Shown here in pieces: positions 48,066-50,015 of a DNA stretch of 50,015 nt. The notes below the pieces were generated by a model. It saw nothing but the letters and a program-made list of their open reading frames with translations, had not been told where the DNA came from and searched no databases. Position 1 is the first letter of the stretch. Every line of letters begins with the position of its first letter. The DNA comes from Gammaproteobacteria bacterium (GTDB lineage: Bacteria; Pseudomonadota; Gammaproteobacteria; Ga0077536): contig JADLGE010000011.1 of NCBI GenBank assembly GCA_020849475.1, positions 1 to 50,015 of the forward strand, given 5' to 3'. The position numbers and the translations under genes were made by a program.

Positions 48066-48451
48066 TGGGCTGGCGCGAACGCAAACACGAAGAAGTCTAT
48101 TCCGAGGCCGAGGTCGAGGAACGTCTTAAGGAACAACTTCCGAAGTGGACGCAGCAGGATGGCTGGCTGCGACGCAAATACAAGACCTCGGGCTGGAAAG
48201 GCACGCTGATGGTGGTCAACACCATCGGGCACTTGGCCGAAGCCGCCTGGCATCATCCGGATCTGACGGTGTCCTACGCCTTCGTCAACGTCAAGCTCAT
48301 GAATCACGCCGCCAAAGGCATCACCGACAAAGACTTTGCGCTGGCGCGCAAGATTGAAGAGGTGGTGATGTGGCAGCCGGGCGCGGAGGAGGGCGCGTCG
48401 CTGGAAGGCACGCCGGAGGATCCGCGCTTTAAGTACATCAAGTATGACTAG
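48065..48451 (+). CDS. phhB: Pterin-4a-carbinolamine dehydratase family protein
   Basis: The family dehydrates 4a-hydroxy-pterins. The 128-residue product has the motif EAAWHHPDLTVSYAFVNVKL followed by NHAAKGITDKDFALA, matching E-x2-H-H-P with Asn at the place of the usual Thr before His. It is preceded by a charged N-terminus and has a longer C-terminal tail (GTPEDPRFKYIKYD) than the classic enzyme. Because it is fused in transcript to DUF447 and mfnB and no phenylalanine hydroxylase is near, it probably serves pterin cofactor (H4MPT) chemistry. The ATG 48065 overlaps the mfnB TGA by one base. Confidence 0.88.
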   Translation: MGWRERKHEEVYSEAEVEERLKEQLPKWTQQDGWLRRKYKTSGWKGTLMVVNTIGHLAEAAWHHPDLTVSYAFVNVKLMNHAAKGITDKDFALARKIEEVVMWQPGAEEGASLEGTPEDPRFKYIKYD

Positions 48452-48631
48452 GGCCGAGGGCTTCCAGAGCAGTCCTGGAGCCGGTCATTAACTAGATGAA
48501 AAATAAATTGTTTTTAGTTTGTGGCGTCCGAAAATTTCCATTGCTAGCGCTTGCAACCTGACGGTATTCTTGACGGTACTGGCGTCGTAGCTTCTGCGTC
48601 GCCATCCGGCCGAGCGACCGCAGGAGGCGAG
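48452..48631. other. Intergenic region phhB-integrase, possible island edge
   Basis: This 180-base gap has a bulged stem GGCT-CCAG/CTGG-AGCC at 48459-48482 (possible weak terminator), an A/T-rich block around 48495-48540 and a tandem TGACGGTA repeat at 48559-48578. No tRNA or tmRNA end was recognised, so the attachment site is unknown. An AGGAGG ribosome site precedes the integrase ATG. Confidence 0.5.
48559..48578 (+). repeat. Tandem TGACGGTA repeat before integrase
   Basis: TGACGGTA occurs at 48559-48566 and again at 48571-48578, a 12-base period, about 55 bases before the integrase start. Short direct repeats at this place are typical of arm-type binding sites or of an operator for the integrase gene. 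Confidence 0.6.
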
Positions 48632-49843
48632 ATGCTGACGGACAAGCAAGTGAAGGCAGTGAAGGGGCGGCCGGCGCCCTATAAATTGGTCGACCATGCT
48701 GGGCTGTACCTCTACGTGGCTCCGTCGGGGGCAAAGTCGTGGCGTTACGACTACCGCGTCGCCGGCCGTCGGCACACCCTGACCATCGGCCGCTATCCCG
48801 TGGTCACGCTCAAGGCGGCGCGCGACCTGCACACCGATGCACGCCGCGTGGTCGCCAAAGGCGAGAACCCGGCGCTCGCCAAGCGCCACGACAAGCGAGC
48901 GGCCAAGCTCGCCGCCGCCGATTCCTTCCGCGACATCGCCGAGCGCTGGATAGCCGCCCATGCCCGCGAGCGCTCGGAAAGTTGGCGCACCTCGGCCGAG
49001 GCCTGGCTGGAAAACGACGTCTACCCGCTGTTCGGCACGCGACCGGTCAGGGACGTCAAACCTGCCGATATCCTCGATGCCATGCGACGCTTCGAAGATC
49101 GCGGCGCCCGGACCTCAGCGGAGCGGCTGCGCTCGATGCTGTCGCAGATCTTCCGCTTCGCGGTGCGCAATCTGCGCGCCGACAACGACCCGGCCCACGC
49201 CGTGAAGGGCGCAGTCACCGTGCCGGACACCAAGCACCATCCGACCCTCAAGCTGAAAGACCTGCCGGCCTTTCTTGAGAAGATGGCGGCCTATGGGGGG
49301 CGCATCGAAACCCAGCTTGGCATGCGCCTGTTGCTGATCACCTTCGTGCGCAAAACGGAGTTGGCAAACGCCAGGTGGTCAGAAATTGATTTCGAAGCGG
49401 CGGAATGGCGCATTCCGGCCGCCCGCATGAAAATGGGCGAAGAGCACATCGTGCCCTTGTCGACCCAGGCAATTGAGATATTCGAGCAGCTGCGGGGCTT
49501 GGCCCACGGGTTCGAATTGGTCTTTCCTAATCGCAGCGACCCGCGTCGCGTGATGGGGCAGTCCCGCTTCAACGACATGATCAGAGCCATTGGGTACACA
49601 GGCATCTTCTCGCCGCACGGTGCGCGGGCGCTCGCCAGCACGGCATTGAACGAGCTGGGTTGGCGCTCGGACGCGATAGAGCGGCAGCTTGCTCACGCTG
49701 AGCGCAGCAAGGTGCGCGCGGCTTACAACCGAGCTGAGTATCTGGAGGAGCGGAGGGCGATGATGCAGGCGTGGGCGGACATGGTGGATGGCATCGCCGT
49801 AGCCGAGAACAAGGTCAGGCCGATTAAATCGGCAAGGGCTTAG
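48632..49843 (+). CDS. P4-type tyrosine recombinase (integrase)
   Basis: The 403-residue protein has the N-terminal arm-binding domain of P4-type integrases (MLTDKQVKAVKGRPAPYKLVDHAG, seen up to residue 24 and continuing with LYLYVAPSGAKSW and YRVAGRRHTLTIGRYP), a core-binding domain, and the catalytic domain with Arg in ITFVRKTELANARW, H-x-x-R as SPHGARALAST, His in QLAHAERS and the nucleophile Tyr in VRAAYNRAEY. All key residues are present, so it could be active. ATG 48632 follows CAGGAGG. It marks a likely genomic island that continues to the right. Confidence 0.93.
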   Translation: MLTDKQVKAVKGRPAPYKLVDHAGLYLYVAPSGAKSWRYDYRVAGRRHTLTIGRYPVVTLKAARDLHTDARRVVAKGENPALAKRHDKRAAKLAAADSFRDIAERWIAAHARERSESWRTSAEAWLENDVYPLFGTRPVRDVKPADILDAMRRFEDRGARTSAERLRSMLSQIFRFAVRNLRADNDPAHAVKGAVTVPDTKHHPTLKLKDLPAFLEKMAAYGGRIETQLGMRLLLITFVRKTELANARWSEIDFEAAEWRIPAARMKMGEEHIVPLSTQAIEIFEQLRGLAHGFELVFPNRSDPRRVMGQSRFNDMIRAIGYTGIFSPHGARALASTALNELGWRSDAIERQLAHAERSKVRAAYNRAEYLEERRAMMQAWADMVDGIAVAENKVRPIKSARA

Positions 49844-49897
49844 GCTTGAATTGCCAAGGCGCTGAGTTTCGCTGCGGACCTGAAGCGCCCACTATTG

Positions 49898-49928
49898 TCG
49901 CGGGAAAACCCAATCGATTTCCCCGCGA
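49898..49928. terminator. Possible two-way hairpin between integrase and antitoxin-like gene
   Basis: TCGCGGG (49898-49904) pairs with CCCGCGA (49922-49928); A and T runs beside the stem can extend it. It lies between convergent genes and could end both transcripts, but has no long U tract. Confidence 0.45.
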
Positions 49929-50015
49929 TCAGATCACCGCATCGAGACCCTTGCGGTCCAGCAGGTTGAGCAGTTTGAGTGACGGCCCGCTCGGGTGTTT
50001 GTCGCCCACTTCCCA
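49929..50015 (-). CDS. Xre-family helix-turn-helix (antitoxin-like) protein, C-terminal end
   Basis: Twenty-eight codons are read from the window edge to TGA at 49931-49929 on the minus strand: WEVGDKHPSGPSLKLLNLLD then a short tail ending in Ile. The pattern W-E-x-G-x-x-x-P-S-G-x-x-L-x-L-L is the end of the HTH domain in NadS/HigA/MqsA-like transcriptional regulators, which are mostly antitoxins of type II systems. The gene continues beyond the window, where a RelE/HigB-type toxin would be expected. The adjoining integrase supports an island location. Confidence 0.75.
   Translation of the reverse strand, partial: WEVGDKHPSGPSLKLLNLLDRKGLDAVI

Noticed and set aside
48452..48631. tRNA as integrase target
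   Set aside because: No T-loop, anticodon arm or CCA-like end was recognised in this stretch.

Overview
The window is high-GC chromosomal DNA from a proteobacterium, most likely a gammaproteobacterium. This rests on the gene order cdsA-dxr-rseP-bamA-skp-lpxD-fabZ-lpxA-lpxB-rnhB-dnaE-accA-tilS, and on a Gram-negative envelope, a trimeric-type porin and TonB-dependent transport. I cannot name the genus from sequence alone. No rRNA, tRNA or CRISPR array was seen.

Layout. (1) 1-16764: a tightly packed plus-strand block for isoprenoid and phospholipid precursors (uppS fragment, cdsA, dxr), envelope proteolysis and outer-membrane assembly (rseP, bamA, skp), lipid A (lpxD, fabZ, lpxA, lpxB), then rnhB, dnaE, accA and tilS. 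Many starts overlap the preceding stop by 1-4 bases. (2) 16738-16819: a paired palindromic (REP-like) element whose left arm encodes the end of tilS; a third copy lies at 28831-28856. (3) 16841-20237, minus strand: an FHA/von Willebrand A membrane protein with a two-helix membrane partner, a DUF302 protein and an L,D-transpeptidase. (4) 20326-26221: cytochrome b561, a histidine kinase/sigma-54 activator pair with unusual signature residues, a DUF1244 protein and a NarL-type two-component pair. (5) 26342-32910: a TonB-dependent receptor facing a minus-strand PQQ alcohol-oxidation operon (periplasmic binding protein, beta-propeller protein broken by an in-frame amber codon, quinohaemoprotein dehydrogenase). 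(6) 33195-39499: a tungsten-type aldehyde oxidoreductase operon (aorA, aorB, aorC, aorD) followed by a TPR-sulfotransferase and a small unknown protein. (7) 39614-44148: a porin with a strong promoter, structured leader and terminator, a SHOCT-domain lipid-facing unknown, proline iminopeptidase and folP. (8) 44149-46476, minus strand: pqqA-pqqC-pqqD-pqqE with pqqB missing; the 24-residue pqqA was found by reading the sequence. (9) 46774-48451: DUF447, mfnB and a pterin carbinolamine dehydratase, pointing to methanofuran/tetrahydromethanopterin-type C1 cofactors. (10) 48632-50015: a P4-type integrase and the end of an Xre-family antitoxin-like gene, probably the edge of a genomic island.

How it fits together. 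The accessory half reads as an alcohol-to-acid oxidation module. PQQ is made by pqqACDE (plus an unseen pqqB). A PQQ/haem alcohol dehydrogenase in the periplasm would give aldehydes, AorABC in the cytoplasm would oxidise aldehydes with ferredoxin or NAD as partner, and the H4MPT/methanofuran genes suggest handling of C1 units. This functional link is inference from gene neighbourhood; the individual family assignments are much firmer.
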